Assembly (NCBI RefSeq): GCF_025950085.1
Contig: NZ_JAPDDS010000006.1
Coordinates: 248,001-312,000, forward strand
DNA length: 64,000 nt
Origin: Luteolibacter flavescens
Lineage (GTDB): Bacteria > Verrucomicrobiota > Verrucomicrobiia > Verrucomicrobiales > Akkermansiaceae
Direction: 5' to 3'
The notes beneath the pieces are model-generated. The model did no database searches and was not told the DNA's origin. It saw nothing but the letters and a program-made list of their open reading frames with translations. Both the position numbers and the translations under genes were made by a program. Positions 28,612 through 36,873 of this stretch are shown here, piece by piece (position 1 is the first letter of the stretch; each line of letters starts with the position of its first letter).

Positions 28612-29526
28612 TCACACGTGCGGAGGACCGGCATGGGCCGGCTCCTCCGGCGGCAGGCGTTTCCGCAGCCGGTGGACGATCAGCGGGTGCAGCAGGTTTG
28701 CCAGCAGGATGGTCGCCATGCCCGCGTAGAAGAGCGGGTGGAGCCCCTTGTGCTCGCCGAAGAAAAGCGCCGCCGCGATGATCCCGTAGAGCGGCTCGAA
28801 ATTGAACGCCAGATTCATCGTGTAGGCGCTCAGGTGCCGCAGCAGCGTGATGTGAAAGCCGTGGGCGAAGATCGTGCACACCCACGCGAGCAGCAGCAGC
28901 CACAGCCAGTCATACCCCTGCCAGGCGAAGAGCGACACGCCGCCGCTGGTGAAGGGGAAGAGCACCAGGCCCGCTGTGAAGGCACCGACCATTTCCCACG
29001 CGACCATCGTCGTCGGGTCGCTGCCGCCCGTGACGAAGCGGCGGTTCAGCACCGGGAAGACGGAGGCGAGGAAGGCGCTGATCAGCGCCACGCCGAGCCC
29101 GAGCAAGTGCTCCCGCCCGACGAAGCCCGCGACCAGCCCGATGCCCGCCACCACCAGCAGCCCCAGCAGCACCTCGAATGGGCGCACCCGCCGCTTCTCC
29201 AGGAAGGGCTCGGTGAATGCCGTGAAGAGCGAGATGGTCGCCATGCCCGCCAGGCAGACCGAGATATTCGACAGCTTGATCGCGCCGAAGAAGCAGATCC
29301 AGTGCAGCCCCACGATGAAGCCGATGCCGAGGAAGGCGAGCGCCGCCCGCCTGCCCGGCCACAGTGGCCGCCGCCGCACCAGCCCCACCCAAGCCGCCGC
29401 CCCCACCGCCGCAAAGAGCGTCCGCCAGATCACCAGCGTCGCCGCTGGCAACGAAATCAGCTCCCCCAGGATCGCCGTGGTCGCAAGCAGCAGGACAAGC
29501 AGGTGGAGCTGGAGGTAGTGTTTCAC
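28612..29526 (-). CDS. EamA/DMT-family drug-metabolite transporter
   Basis: A 304-residue inner-membrane protein with ten predicted hydrophobic helices in two repeats of five, the EamA (formerly DUF6) layout. Examples are LLVLLLATTAILGELISLPA and FIVGLHWICFFGAIKLSNIS in the first repeat and FAHGFHITLLRHLSAYTMN in the second. Such transporters export metabolites or amino acids; the substrate is not predictable here. It converges on the giant TPR gene with only 19 bp between the stops, and its promoter side faces the AT-rich NACHT gene region. Confidence 0.9.
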   Translation of the reverse strand: MKHYLQLHLLVLLLATTAILGELISLPAATLVIWRTLFAAVGAAAWVGLVRRRPLWPGRRAALAFLGIGFIVGLHWICFFGAIKLSNISVCLAGMATISLFTAFTEPFLEKRRVRPFEVLLGLLVVAGIGLVAGFVGREHLLGLGVALISAFLASVFPVLNRRFVTGGSDPTTMVAWEMVGAFTAGLVLFPFTSGGVSLFAWQGYDWLWLLLLAWVCTIFAHGFHITLLRHLSAYTMNLAFNFEPLYGIIAAALFFGEHKGLHPLFYAGMATILLANLLHPLIVHRLRKRLPPEEPAHAGPPHV

Positions 29527-29599
29527 TGGTGCGGGGCACCGAGGCTTGAACGCAGGAGGACGAAAGGCCAGCTTATGCTTGAGAGGTAGAACTGCTAGT

Positions 29600-29621
29600 C
29601 CGAATCGACGAGTCCGTTCGG
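29600..29621. other. short hairpin in the region upstream of the NACHT gene
   Basis: CCGAA (29600-29604) and TTCGG (29617-29621) form a 5-bp stem, and GAGTCCG occurs twice nearby (29610-29616 and 29621-29627). This is in the 297-bp gap between the EamA transporter and the NACHT gene. It may mark an old junction, but the evidence is weak. Confidence 0.2.
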
Positions 29622-29695
29622 AGTCCGTAATTTGGGAACAGCGCGAAATGATTTACTAGTCGAAATGCTATCTTTGGAAAAGCTTCATCGAAAGC

Positions 29696-29723
29696 TTGCC
29701 GTGTGGCTCATACCTCTTAACAT
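29696..29723 (+). promoter_or_regulatory. putative sigma70-like promoter of the NACHT gene
   Basis: TTGCCG (29696-29701) and TAACAT (29718-29723) are separated by 16 bp and lie 101 bp before the ATG at 29824. They match -35 and -10 hexamers only partly. A hairpin (CCTCCC / GGGAGG, 29740-29761) lies between this site and the start codon and could affect leader structure. Confidence 0.3.
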
Positions 29724-29739
29724 CTGATTAACAGGGTCG

Positions 29740-29761
29740 CCTCCCTCGGTTGTCCGGGAGG
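29740..29761 (+). other. leader hairpin upstream of the NACHT start
   Basis: A 6-bp stem CCTCCC / GGGAGG with a 10-nt loop sits 63 bp before the ATG. There is no adjacent U-tract. It could be part of the 5' untranslated region of the NACHT gene or a junction remnant. Confidence 0.25.
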
Positions 29762-29823
29762 TGCCGGGATGCCCTTCTTACGTCTGCTTCAACCTCTTTC
29801 GAGAAAATTTGCTAAAAAAATAC

Positions 29824-32800
29824 ATGATGAAAAATCCCTTGCCCATACGACTCTTGGGACGATCAAGCAATGAAAGCGGTGATTTGTTCACACGGTTGGT
29901 GAGAGATCTATTCTTTAGCTTAGGATATGACAATTTACAGCTTGATGTTGCGACTTCCGGGCGAGAGGTGGATCTTCAGGGTAATCATCGCTTTGAAAAT
30001 AGGCGTTTTGCAGCGGAATGCAAAGCCCATGCTAATGTTATTGGTGGAGGGGATTTGAACAAGTTTCTGGGCGTGCTTACACGCGAGCGTACAAGGCACG
30101 CACCGCTATCTGTTGCTGGTTATTTTGTCTCGTTGAGCGGATTCACTGGTTCTGGTATTAAACAAGAAGAGGATAGTGGTAACGAGGGTCTGATTTTATT
30201 CGATGGATCTAAGGTGGTTGACGAACTTCAGCGGGCTCGAGTGATTGTTCAGAAAGAATCTGCAACAGAATTTGCAGGCCGTTGTGTTGCGGCGAATGGG
30301 CTGCGTGGCGTGCAATTTGAGAAGGCTGAGGTAGTCTGCTATTCGGCAGGGTATTTGTGGGCTGTCTATTATTCTCGTGGAAAAAATTTAAGCCATTTTG
30401 TTTTTATTCATGCGGATGGAACTCCCCTTGCTAAATCAGTGGCCGCATCGGTGATTGATGCCGATAAAAATAGCGGTGGAATTATGTGTTCTCTATCTTA
30501 TGTGGCTCCTCCGGAGGAATTGGATCTGAGTGATTTGCGTGAAGATGCCTTCAATCAGTATAAAAAATGGCTTGGAGAGGAGTGTGGTTATATTCAGTTG
30601 GATGGTTTGCCTGCAGATAGTGACTTGAGTGCTACAAAACTTCGGCTCGAAAGGCTTTTCGTTCCACTGAGAGCGACTTATAAGAAGCAAGCCGCTGATC
30701 GAAATAAGATAGGGTTGTTTAGTGTTGGTCTAAGTGGTATTTTTGTTGATGATGTTCCTGTTGATGAAGATGAAATTGATAAATACGAAGAGGTTGATGA
30801 GTTGGACTTTATTGATGATGAGGTTGAGTCGGGTGTAGTGGTTGAGCCAATTGGGGATTTACTGTCGAGGGAGTCGCATGTGGCTGTGTTGGCCAGTCCA
30901 GGAGGTGGTAAGAGCACGCTTGTAAAGAGGCTGGCAACGGCATACTCATTTCCGGATCGTAGACTTGAAGTTGCAGATGGGTTGCCTGAACGTGATTGGT
31001 TGCCGCTTTATCTGCGGTGTCGTGATCTGAGGGATAGGTCTAACCGTCCCGTTCTGGAATTATTGCATGGGATCTCTGCATTCGCCAACATGAAGGACGA
31101 CATGGCGAAGTGCTTTCGAGATGGGGTGAGTGATGCATTACGAGCGGGGAAGGTTCTTTTGTTGGTAGACGGACTCGATGAAATTTCCGAGGAAGGGTCC
31201 CGACGGGCCTTTGCGCAAAATTTACGAACGTTTGTTGCAATGTTTCCTGGCGTGATGCTTGTAGTCACTTCAAGAGTTGCCGGGTTCCGAGATATTGCTG
31301 GGGTAATCGCTGGAACATGCCAGCAGATCACGCTCGCGCCATTGGACGGCGAAGATGTGAGGCGGCTTTGTGTAAGTTGGCATTCTGAAGTAGTTGCTGA
31401 TACGGAACATGTGCGTCGGGAGGCTTCGGAGCTTGCGGATGTTATATGGGGTAATCGGCATATTCGAAGTTTGGTCGAAAACCCCCTTCTTCTAACAACG
31501 TTGCTGGTTGTTAAGCGTTCAAATGGTGAGATTCCTCCATCTCGGGCAGAACTTTACTCCGAAGCGGTTCGGGTGCTGGTGAGGACTTGGAACGTTGAGG
31601 GATATGCTCCCCTTGATGAGCGGGAAACTCTCGCGAGGCTGTCTTACGTTGCTTGTGCTATGATGCAGAGAGGTATTCAGCTTATTGGAAATGTTGCTCT
31701 TATTGGTCTGTTGAATGATGCAGCGAGAGAGATGGAGCCGGAACTGCAGTTCGCCAAGGTTTCGCCGAGTGAGTTCATTCAGCGAATTGAGTATAGAAGT
31801 AGCCTGCTCATGCAGACGGGTTATCAGCGCCTGGAAGGGGAGTTGCAACCCGTATACGAATTTAGGCACTTGACGTTTCAGGAATATCTAGCGGCAAAAG
31901 GCTTTGTCTCTGAGCAGTATCCCGGTCGTAATGATGAGGCACCTCTAGTCGAGGTCTTGTCACCTCATTTGGAAGATGAGCGCTGGCAAGAGGTGATTCC
32001 TCTTGCCTCGGTTCTAGCCGGACGAAAAGCTGAAGCCGTTATAAGAAGGATTTTGAGGGAATGCTCCTCTGAAGAGGCGGGTCAAGAGGCGGAGATTAGA
32101 AGTCGACCGAAGGCGTCTGTGAAATTACTTGGGCAATGCATCCTTGAGGAGGTTACTCTTACTCCGGGGGCTCTGAGGGCTGCATTGGTAGAGATATCGC
32201 TGAAGCTTGGGAGGGGCAGGCCATCTCTAGTTTTGGAGTCGATATTTAACGGTAAATTCGGGGGTGCGCTAAAAGCTACGGTTCAAGAGTGCTATTTTTC
32301 GATGGGTGATAACTGGACGTATTTTGAGTCTGCCCTTAGTGAGATATTTCGATTTGAGATCAAGAGGTCTAGGTCTGAGTTGCTGGACCGTGAATTTGTC
32401 GGAGATCTTGTCGGTGATTTGATTGCAGGTAACAGAGAGGTTAAGGTTCGCTGTGCTTTGCTTTTGATGCAGACCGCATTTGAATGTCGAGAAAGCGAGG
32501 CGAAGACGGCTGAAGTATTAACGCCTTTCGCTCAGGATATTCTTGGAGGTCTCCTAGAGATGCTCCATTCCGGGGACCTGCCGAGTGCCCAATCCGCCTC
32601 GTGGTCGCTCGCTTGGCTTGGCCACAGCGGAATCTGGCCTGCGCCGACGTCGTTAGAATTGATTCAAAGGCTGTTTCACATCTGGCGCCATGAAAGCGCG
32701 ACTGAGCTTGTCAGGAAAGCTGCATGGGCTTTCTATAGTCAGCCTCTTTTTCCAAGGGATTCTATTGCTGACGAGTTTTGGGGCGCGTGTGATCCATGGC

Positions 32801-33021
32801 ATGAACGTCAATGGGATGAATCAGCACAGGGAGCTAGGTGTGTGGCAGCGATAACACTTGGTTGGTACCGTCGATCACCTTGGAGTGACGAAAAGTTGGT
32901 GGAAATGATTGTGCAATCCCAAGCTCATGGAAGTCTGCTTCCGAAGAATATTCGTTATATGCTTTCTTCGCTTGGTGAGGCTGGGAATCGGGTTGTTAAA
33001 AGTTGGGATAAGAAAAAATGA
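29824..33021 (+). CDS. bacterial NLR-like protein: Mrr-like nuclease - NACHT - helical C-terminus
   Basis: A 1065-residue protein; start at ATG 29824, as the earlier frame is not coding-like. Residues 10-105 look like an Mrr-type PD-(D/E)xK nuclease: Glu17 in the first helix, GREVDL with Asp50, and AECKA with Glu65 and Lys67. About 105-300 is unassigned. An acidic linker follows (about 309-338, Asp/Glu-rich). The NACHT ATPase begins near 350: Walker A ASPGGGKST with Lys363, Walker B VLLLVDGLDEIS (444-455), TSRVAGF, and FRHLTFQEYLAAKGF near 680. The last about 330 residues are helical. In characterised bNACHT/Avs proteins the NACHT module oligomerises on sensing phage and activates the N-terminal effector. 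DNA is visibly AT-rich compared with neighbours, indicating transfer. Confidence 0.92.
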   Translation: MMKNPLPIRLLGRSSNESGDLFTRLVRDLFFSLGYDNLQLDVATSGREVDLQGNHRFENRRFAAECKAHANVIGGGDLNKFLGVLTRERTRHAPLSVAGYFVSLSGFTGSGIKQEEDSGNEGLILFDGSKVVDELQRARVIVQKESATEFAGRCVAANGLRGVQFEKAEVVCYSAGYLWAVYYSRGKNLSHFVFIHADGTPLAKSVAASVIDADKNSGGIMCSLSYVAPPEELDLSDLREDAFNQYKKWLGEECGYIQLDGLPADSDLSATKLRLERLFVPLRATYKKQAADRNKIGLFSVGLSGIFVDDVPVDEDEIDKYEEVDELDFIDDEVESGVVVEPIGDLLSRESHVAVLASPGGGKSTLVKRLATAYSFPDRRLEVADGLPERDWLPLYLRCRDLRDRSNRPVLELLHGISAFANMKDDMAKCFRDGVSDALRAGKVLLLVDGLDEISEEGSRRAFAQNLRTFVAMFPGVMLVVTSRVAGFRDIAGVIAGTCQQITLAPLDGEDVRRLCVSWHSEVVADTEHVRREASELADVIWGNRHIRSLVENPLLLTTLLVVKRSNGEIPPSRAELYSEAVRVLVRTWNVEGYAPLDERETLARLSYVACAMMQRGIQLIGNVALIGLLNDAAREMEPELQFAKVSPSEFIQRIEYRSSLLMQTGYQRLEGELQPVYEFRHLTFQEYLAAKGFVSEQYPGRNDEAPLVEVLSPHLEDERWQEVIPLASVLAGRKAEAVIRRILRECSSEEAGQEAEIRSRPKASVKLLGQCILEEVTLTPGALRAALVEISLKLGRGRPSLVLESIFNGKFGGALKATVQECYFSMGDNWTYFESALSEIFRFEIKRSRSELLDREFVGDLVGDLIAGNREVKVRCALLLMQTAFECRESEAKTAEVLTPFAQDILGGLLEMLHSGDLPSAQSASWSLAWLGHSGIWPAPTSLELIQRLFHIWRHESATELVRKAAWAFYSQPLFPRDSIADEFWGACDPWHERQWDESAQGARCVAAITLGWYRRSPWSDEKLVEMIVQSQAHGSLLPKNIRYMLSSLGEAGNRVVKSWDKKK

Positions 33022-33095
33022 ATTTTATTTATTGAGGATTAATTTGTTAGTGATGGGCGATAGAATCCTTCGGTTGATGCCGTGTTTGGTGGACT

Positions 33096-33134
33096 AAAAA
33101 AGACAGGAAGGCAGGAATTAATCTGCCTTTCCTG
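33096..33134 (-). terminator. intrinsic terminator of lysA, between convergent genes
   Basis: CAGGAAGGCAG (33104-33114) pairs with CTGCCTTTCCTG (33123-33134), an 11-bp stem with one bulged T and an 8-nt loop. Read on the minus strand it is followed by TCTTTTTT, so it can terminate lysA transcription. On the plus strand the same hairpin also lies after the NACHT gene but without a strong U-tract. Confidence 0.8.
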
Positions 33135-33163
33135 CCTTTGAGTTTCGCTCGTTTCGTTGTCGA

Positions 33164-34450
33164 TCAGCCTTCCCCCGCGATGATATCCTCAAGCGTCTGG
33201 CGCTTGCGGATGACGCGGGCGCTGTCGCCGTCGACGAGGATCTCGGCGGGCATGGGGCGGGAGTTGTAGTTCGAGGCCATGGCGAAGCCGTAGGCTCCGG
33301 CGCTGAGCAGGGCGACGGTCTCGCCGGGCTGGAAGTCCGGGAGCTCGCGGTCCTGGCAGAAGAAGTCGCCGCTTTCGCAGATGGGGCCGACGACGTCCAC
33401 CTTGCGGGTTTCGCCGGTGGGCTCCTTGAGCGGGGCGATCTCGTGGTGGCCTTCGTAGAGGGCGGGGCGGATGAGGTCATTCATGCCGGCGTCCACGACC
33501 TTGAAGGTCTTCGCCTTGCCGCGCTTCTCGTAGAGGCACTTGGTGAGCAGCACGCCGGCATTCCCCACGATGAGGCGGCCGGGCTCGAGCAGGATCTTCA
33601 GGCCGAGATTCTCCAGGCGCGGGACGAGGGCCTCGCCGTACTGGGCGATGGTCAGCGGGCGCTCGCCCTCCGGCTTGCCCTCCCACCAGCCGGTGTCGCC
33701 GGAGTCCAGCGAGCCGTGATAGACGATGCCGATGCCGCCGCCGATGGACCAGAACTCGATGCCGTGGGTGACCTTCAGGTGGGTGGCCAGCGGGGCGACC
33801 TTTTCCACGGCCTCGATGAAGGGCTGGATGGAGGTGAGCTGCGAGCCGATGTGCATCTGCAGGCCGCGGAGCTTCACGTGCGCCAGCTCCTTCGCGGCGC
33901 GGGCGTAGAGGTCGCTGATGGCATCGAAGTCGACGCCGAACTTGTTCTCGGACTTGCCGGTGGAGATGTACTTGTGGGTCTTCGCGTCCACGTTCGGATT
34001 CACGCGCACGGCGGCCGGGGCGATGACGCCGAGGTCGGCGGCCACTTCATTCAGGTAGCGCAGCTCTTCCTCGCTCTCGACATTGAAGGAGTAGATGCCC
34101 TGCTGGAGCGCGTACTCGATCTCCGCGCGGGTCTTGCCCACGCCGGCGAAGGTGCACTTGGCCGGGTCGCCGCCCGCCTTGATCACGCGGAAAAGCTCGC
34201 CGCCGGAGACGATGTCAAAGCCGGCGTGCTCGTCCACGAGCAGCTTCAGCACGGAGAGATTCGAGTTTGCCTTTACGGCGTAGGCCACCTCGTGGTCGAT
34301 CGCGCCGAGCGCGGCATCGAGCCTGCGGTAGTGGTCGCGGATCGTGTTTGCGGAGTAGACGTAGAGCGGGGTGCCGTGCTCGTCGGCGAGGGTCTGGAGA
34401 TTGACATCCTCGCAGTGGAGCGAGCCATGGCGGTAGGCGAATCCGTGCAT
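33164..34450 (-). CDS. lysA: diaminopimelate decarboxylase
   Basis: A 428-residue PLP enzyme catalysing the last step of lysine synthesis, meso-diaminopimelate to lysine. Residues include the PLP-linked Lys60 (AYAVKANSN), the SGGELFRVIKAGGDP turn, LHMHIGSQL-like (LRGLQMHIGSQLTSI) segment, and the C-terminal CESGDFFCQDRELP motif that gives the catalytic Cys from the partner subunit. Length is normal. Its terminator lies at 33096-33134. The promoter region is shared with the divergent secretin-like operon across 215 bp. Confidence 0.95.
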   Translation of the reverse strand: MHGFAYRHGSLHCEDVNLQTLADEHGTPLYVYSANTIRDHYRRLDAALGAIDHEVAYAVKANSNLSVLKLLVDEHAGFDIVSGGELFRVIKAGGDPAKCTFAGVGKTRAEIEYALQQGIYSFNVESEEELRYLNEVAADLGVIAPAAVRVNPNVDAKTHKYISTGKSENKFGVDFDAISDLYARAAKELAHVKLRGLQMHIGSQLTSIQPFIEAVEKVAPLATHLKVTHGIEFWSIGGGIGIVYHGSLDSGDTGWWEGKPEGERPLTIAQYGEALVPRLENLGLKILLEPGRLIVGNAGVLLTKCLYEKRGKAKTFKVVDAGMNDLIRPALYEGHHEIAPLKEPTGETRKVDVVGPICESGDFFCQDRELPDFQPGETVALLSAGAYGFAMASNYNSRPMPAEILVDGDSARVIRKRQTLEDIIAGEG

Positions 34451-34665
34451 GGGCGGCCTGTAAACGCTCCCGGCCCCGCGGGCAAGGACGGCGTGCGTGC
34501 ACTGGCGGGCCGGGAAAAATGCCCCGGCGGCCCCCCGTCAGGCGGGGGCGACGCGGGTTCCCCGGAAATCGCGGGCGAAACCTGCTGAAACGCATATGTG
34601 GCTCATTTATTCAGATGAACCTTGGCGCTTGACCATCCGACGACAGATCTCCTGAGATCCGGACC

Positions 34666-35439
34666 ATGCTATCTCCCTCCTTTCGATGTGTGCTGGCCGG
34701 TGCGTGGATGATTTTGACCCCGGGCGCAGTGTTCGCCCAAGAGGCGACGCCGGAATTCGATCCGCTCGGTGAAAACGTGGATCTGCCCCGGCAGGTGCGG
34801 GTGCAGGCGGAATTCATCGAGGTCTCGCACGAGACGCTGACGAAGCTGCTGCTGAAGCCCCGCGAGGGCGCGGACGACAGCGCTCTCCGCCAGGACCTGG
34901 CGAAGCTGACCGAGGAGGGAAAGGCGACCGTGGTGGAGACGATGCTGTGTATCGCCCGCAGCGGGGAGAAGGCCCTGACCGAGTCGATCAAGGAATTCAT
35001 CTACCCGACGGAGTACGAGCCCGCGGAGATTCCGAACGAGATCCACACGACGGAGAGCGGCGAGAAGGTGAAGACCGATGGCAAGGATCACGCCACCGGC
35101 CCCACGCCGACTTCCTTCGAGGCGCGCAATCTGGGCTCGACCTTGGAGATCGAGCCGACGCTCTCGGGGAACGGGAAGATCATCGACCTGCGGATCGCGC
35201 CGGAGATCGTCTATCACGTGGGGAATGAGACGTGGGCGGAGTGGAAGGGGAAGTACGGCGATGCCTCCGTCCGCATGCCTACGATGTACACACTGCGTTT
35301 CACGACCGCGGCGACCTTGATGGACGGGCAGCCCCTCTTCGTCGCGGCGCTGTCGCCGAAGGGCGAGGATGGCTTCCCGGACTTCAAGCGGAAGCTGATG
35401 GTCTTCATCCGCTGCGATGTGCTCACCGTGGGCCGCTGA
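34666..35439 (+). CDS. secretin-core protein, paralog 1 of 4
   Basis: A 257-residue exported protein (signal peptide about 1-24, ending VFAQE). It is the most divergent of four tandem paralogs. Conserved blocks are VRVQAEFIEVSHETLTKLL, KATVVETMLCIARSGEKAL, FIYPTEYEPAEIP, then GSTLEIEPTLSGNGKIIDLRI and a last strand VFIRCDVLTV. This order (EV-strand, the alternation of vET and PTEYEP strands, GTTLEIEPT, then a closing strand) is that of the secretin C-domain (type II/III secretion and pilus outer-membrane pores), here without N0-N3 domains and too short for a pore by itself. Secretin relation is inferred by pattern; see the finding. Confidence 0.8.
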   Translation: MLSPSFRCVLAGAWMILTPGAVFAQEATPEFDPLGENVDLPRQVRVQAEFIEVSHETLTKLLLKPREGADDSALRQDLAKLTEEGKATVVETMLCIARSGEKALTESIKEFIYPTEYEPAEIPNEIHTTESGEKVKTDGKDHATGPTPTSFEARNLGSTLEIEPTLSGNGKIIDLRIAPEIVYHVGNETWAEWKGKYGDASVRMPTMYTLRFTTAATLMDGQPLFVAALSPKGEDGFPDFKRKLMVFIRCDVLTVGR

Positions 35440-35451
35440 CCGCCGCCGGCC

Positions 35452-36156
35452 ATGAAGAGGATGCTATTCATGACCCTGCTCGCGCTGCCGGCGATGGCCG
35501 TGGCGCATCAGGAAGCGCCGCGCCAGTTGCGCGTGATGGTGCAGGTCATCGAGGTGCCGCATGCGGTGCTGACGAAGTGGAACAGCGCGGGCATCGTGAA
35601 AGGTGCGGATCTTCACGAAAGCGCTGTGAAGCTGGTGGAGACTGGCGAGGCGCAGATTGTGGAGACGAGCGTGGTGATCGCCCGGACGGGTGAGAAAGCG
35701 CTGGTGGAGACGATCGGGGAGCGGATTTATCCGACGGAGTATGAGCCTCCCGAGCTTCCCACCAACGTCGGAATCACTCCCGTGGATCCGGCTTTTAAGC
35801 TCCCCGATTTCACTCTGGCTCATCGGATGACTTCCTCATGGGAGACCCGTGATACGGGCTCCTCGATGGAAGTGGCGCCGCTGATCGATGAGGGGGAAAC
35901 GTATTACCTGAACCTCCGTTTCAATATGGTTGATCTCCCGGCTTTGACCCTGTGGTCGGAGTTTGTCGATGAACTTGGAGACGCCTCGGTCCGGATGCCT
36001 GAGTTTGAGACGAGGAGATGGACCGGCGCGCTCACGTTGGCCCCCGGCGTCTTCGAGCTATGCACCGTCTTCACCCCGAAGCCCGCGGCGGTGCCTGCCG
36101 CCACGACCCGGCAGATGGTCTTCGCCCGATGCGAGGTGCTGTCGTGGGACAAGTGA
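35452..36156 (+). CDS. secretin-core protein, paralog 2 of 4
   Basis: A 234-residue exported protein (signal peptide MKRMLFMTLLALPAMAVA). Blocks: LRVMVQVIEVPHAVLTKWN, AQIVETSVVIARTGEKALV, ERIYPTEYEPPELP, the GSSMEVAPL strand, and a C-terminus ending FTPKPAAVPAATTRQMVFA. It lies 12 bp after paralog 1 and 9 bp before paralog 3. Paralogs 2, 3 and 4 share a nearly identical stretch near their 3' ends, so part of the array was copied or converted recently. Same inferred secretin-core function. Confidence 0.8.
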   Translation: MKRMLFMTLLALPAMAVAHQEAPRQLRVMVQVIEVPHAVLTKWNSAGIVKGADLHESAVKLVETGEAQIVETSVVIARTGEKALVETIGERIYPTEYEPPELPTNVGITPVDPAFKLPDFTLAHRMTSSWETRDTGSSMEVAPLIDEGETYYLNLRFNMVDLPALTLWSEFVDELGDASVRMPEFETRRWTGALTLAPGVFELCTVFTPKPAAVPAATTRQMVFARCEVLSWDK

Positions 36157-36165
36157 CCGATTGCG

Positions 36166-36864
36166 ATGATGAAGCGCGCCGCTGTCCTCTCCCTGCTGGC
36201 CCTCGCGACAAGCGCGATGGCCGGGCAGACCCGTGTGACCGTGCAAGTCATCGAGGTGCCACATGCGGAGCTGACGAAGTGGATGTCCTCCGGAAAAGCA
36301 AGCGGTGAAGAGCTTCACGAGCGAGCGATGAAGCTGGCGTCGTCCGGTGCGGCGGAGATCGTGGACACGAATGTGGTCCTCGCCCGGAGTGGGGAGAAGG
36401 CTTTGGTGGAATCGATCGCCGAGGTTATTTTTCCTACCGAGTATGAGGGGTCGGACATGGCTGCTCCTGCAAAGGAGCCTTTGGTCTTCGATCCCAATGC
36501 TCCATTTTCTCCCAGACCTTGGCCGAACTTGTTTGCCAATGCGTTCGAGACCCGGAACGCGGGGACGACGATTGAAATCGAAGCGACACTCTCGGAGAGC
36601 GGGAAACACGTCGATCTAAGGCTCTCCTTTGAGATGGTGGATCAGGACTCTCTGATGACGTGGACGGAGTATCGTGACCAATGGGGCGAGGCCTCGATCA
36701 AACGGCCCATTTTCGAAACGAAACGCCTGACGGGTGCGCTGACTCTGGTGTCCGGGAAATTCGAGCTCTTCAACATCTTCACTCCGAAGCCCGCGGCGAT
36801 GCCTGCCGCCACGACGCGGCAGATGGTCTTCGTGCGATGTGAGGTGCTGCCACTGGCCAAGTAA
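36166..36864 (+). CDS. secretin-core protein, paralog 3 of 4
   Basis: A 232-residue exported protein (MMKRAAVLSLLALATSAMA, then QTRVTVQVIEVPHAELTKW). Blocks: AAEIVDTNVVLARSGEKALV, AEVIFPTEYEGSDM, FETRNAGTTIEIEATLSES, KRPIFETKRLTGALTLVSG, and FTPKPAAMPAATTRQMVFV. Nine bp separate it from paralog 4. It is closest to paralog 4, especially in the KRPIFETKRL and FELFNIFTPKPAA blocks. Confidence 0.8.
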   Translation: MMKRAAVLSLLALATSAMAGQTRVTVQVIEVPHAELTKWMSSGKASGEELHERAMKLASSGAAEIVDTNVVLARSGEKALVESIAEVIFPTEYEGSDMAAPAKEPLVFDPNAPFSPRPWPNLFANAFETRNAGTTIEIEATLSESGKHVDLRLSFEMVDQDSLMTWTEYRDQWGEASIKRPIFETKRLTGALTLVSGKFELFNIFTPKPAAMPAATTRQMVFVRCEVLPLAK

Positions 36865-36873
36865 CCGATTGTC

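Noticed and set aside
29527-29823. Attachment site or insertion sequence next to the NACHT gene
   Set aside because: I searched for a tRNA end, direct repeats or a transposase and saw none, only small hairpins.
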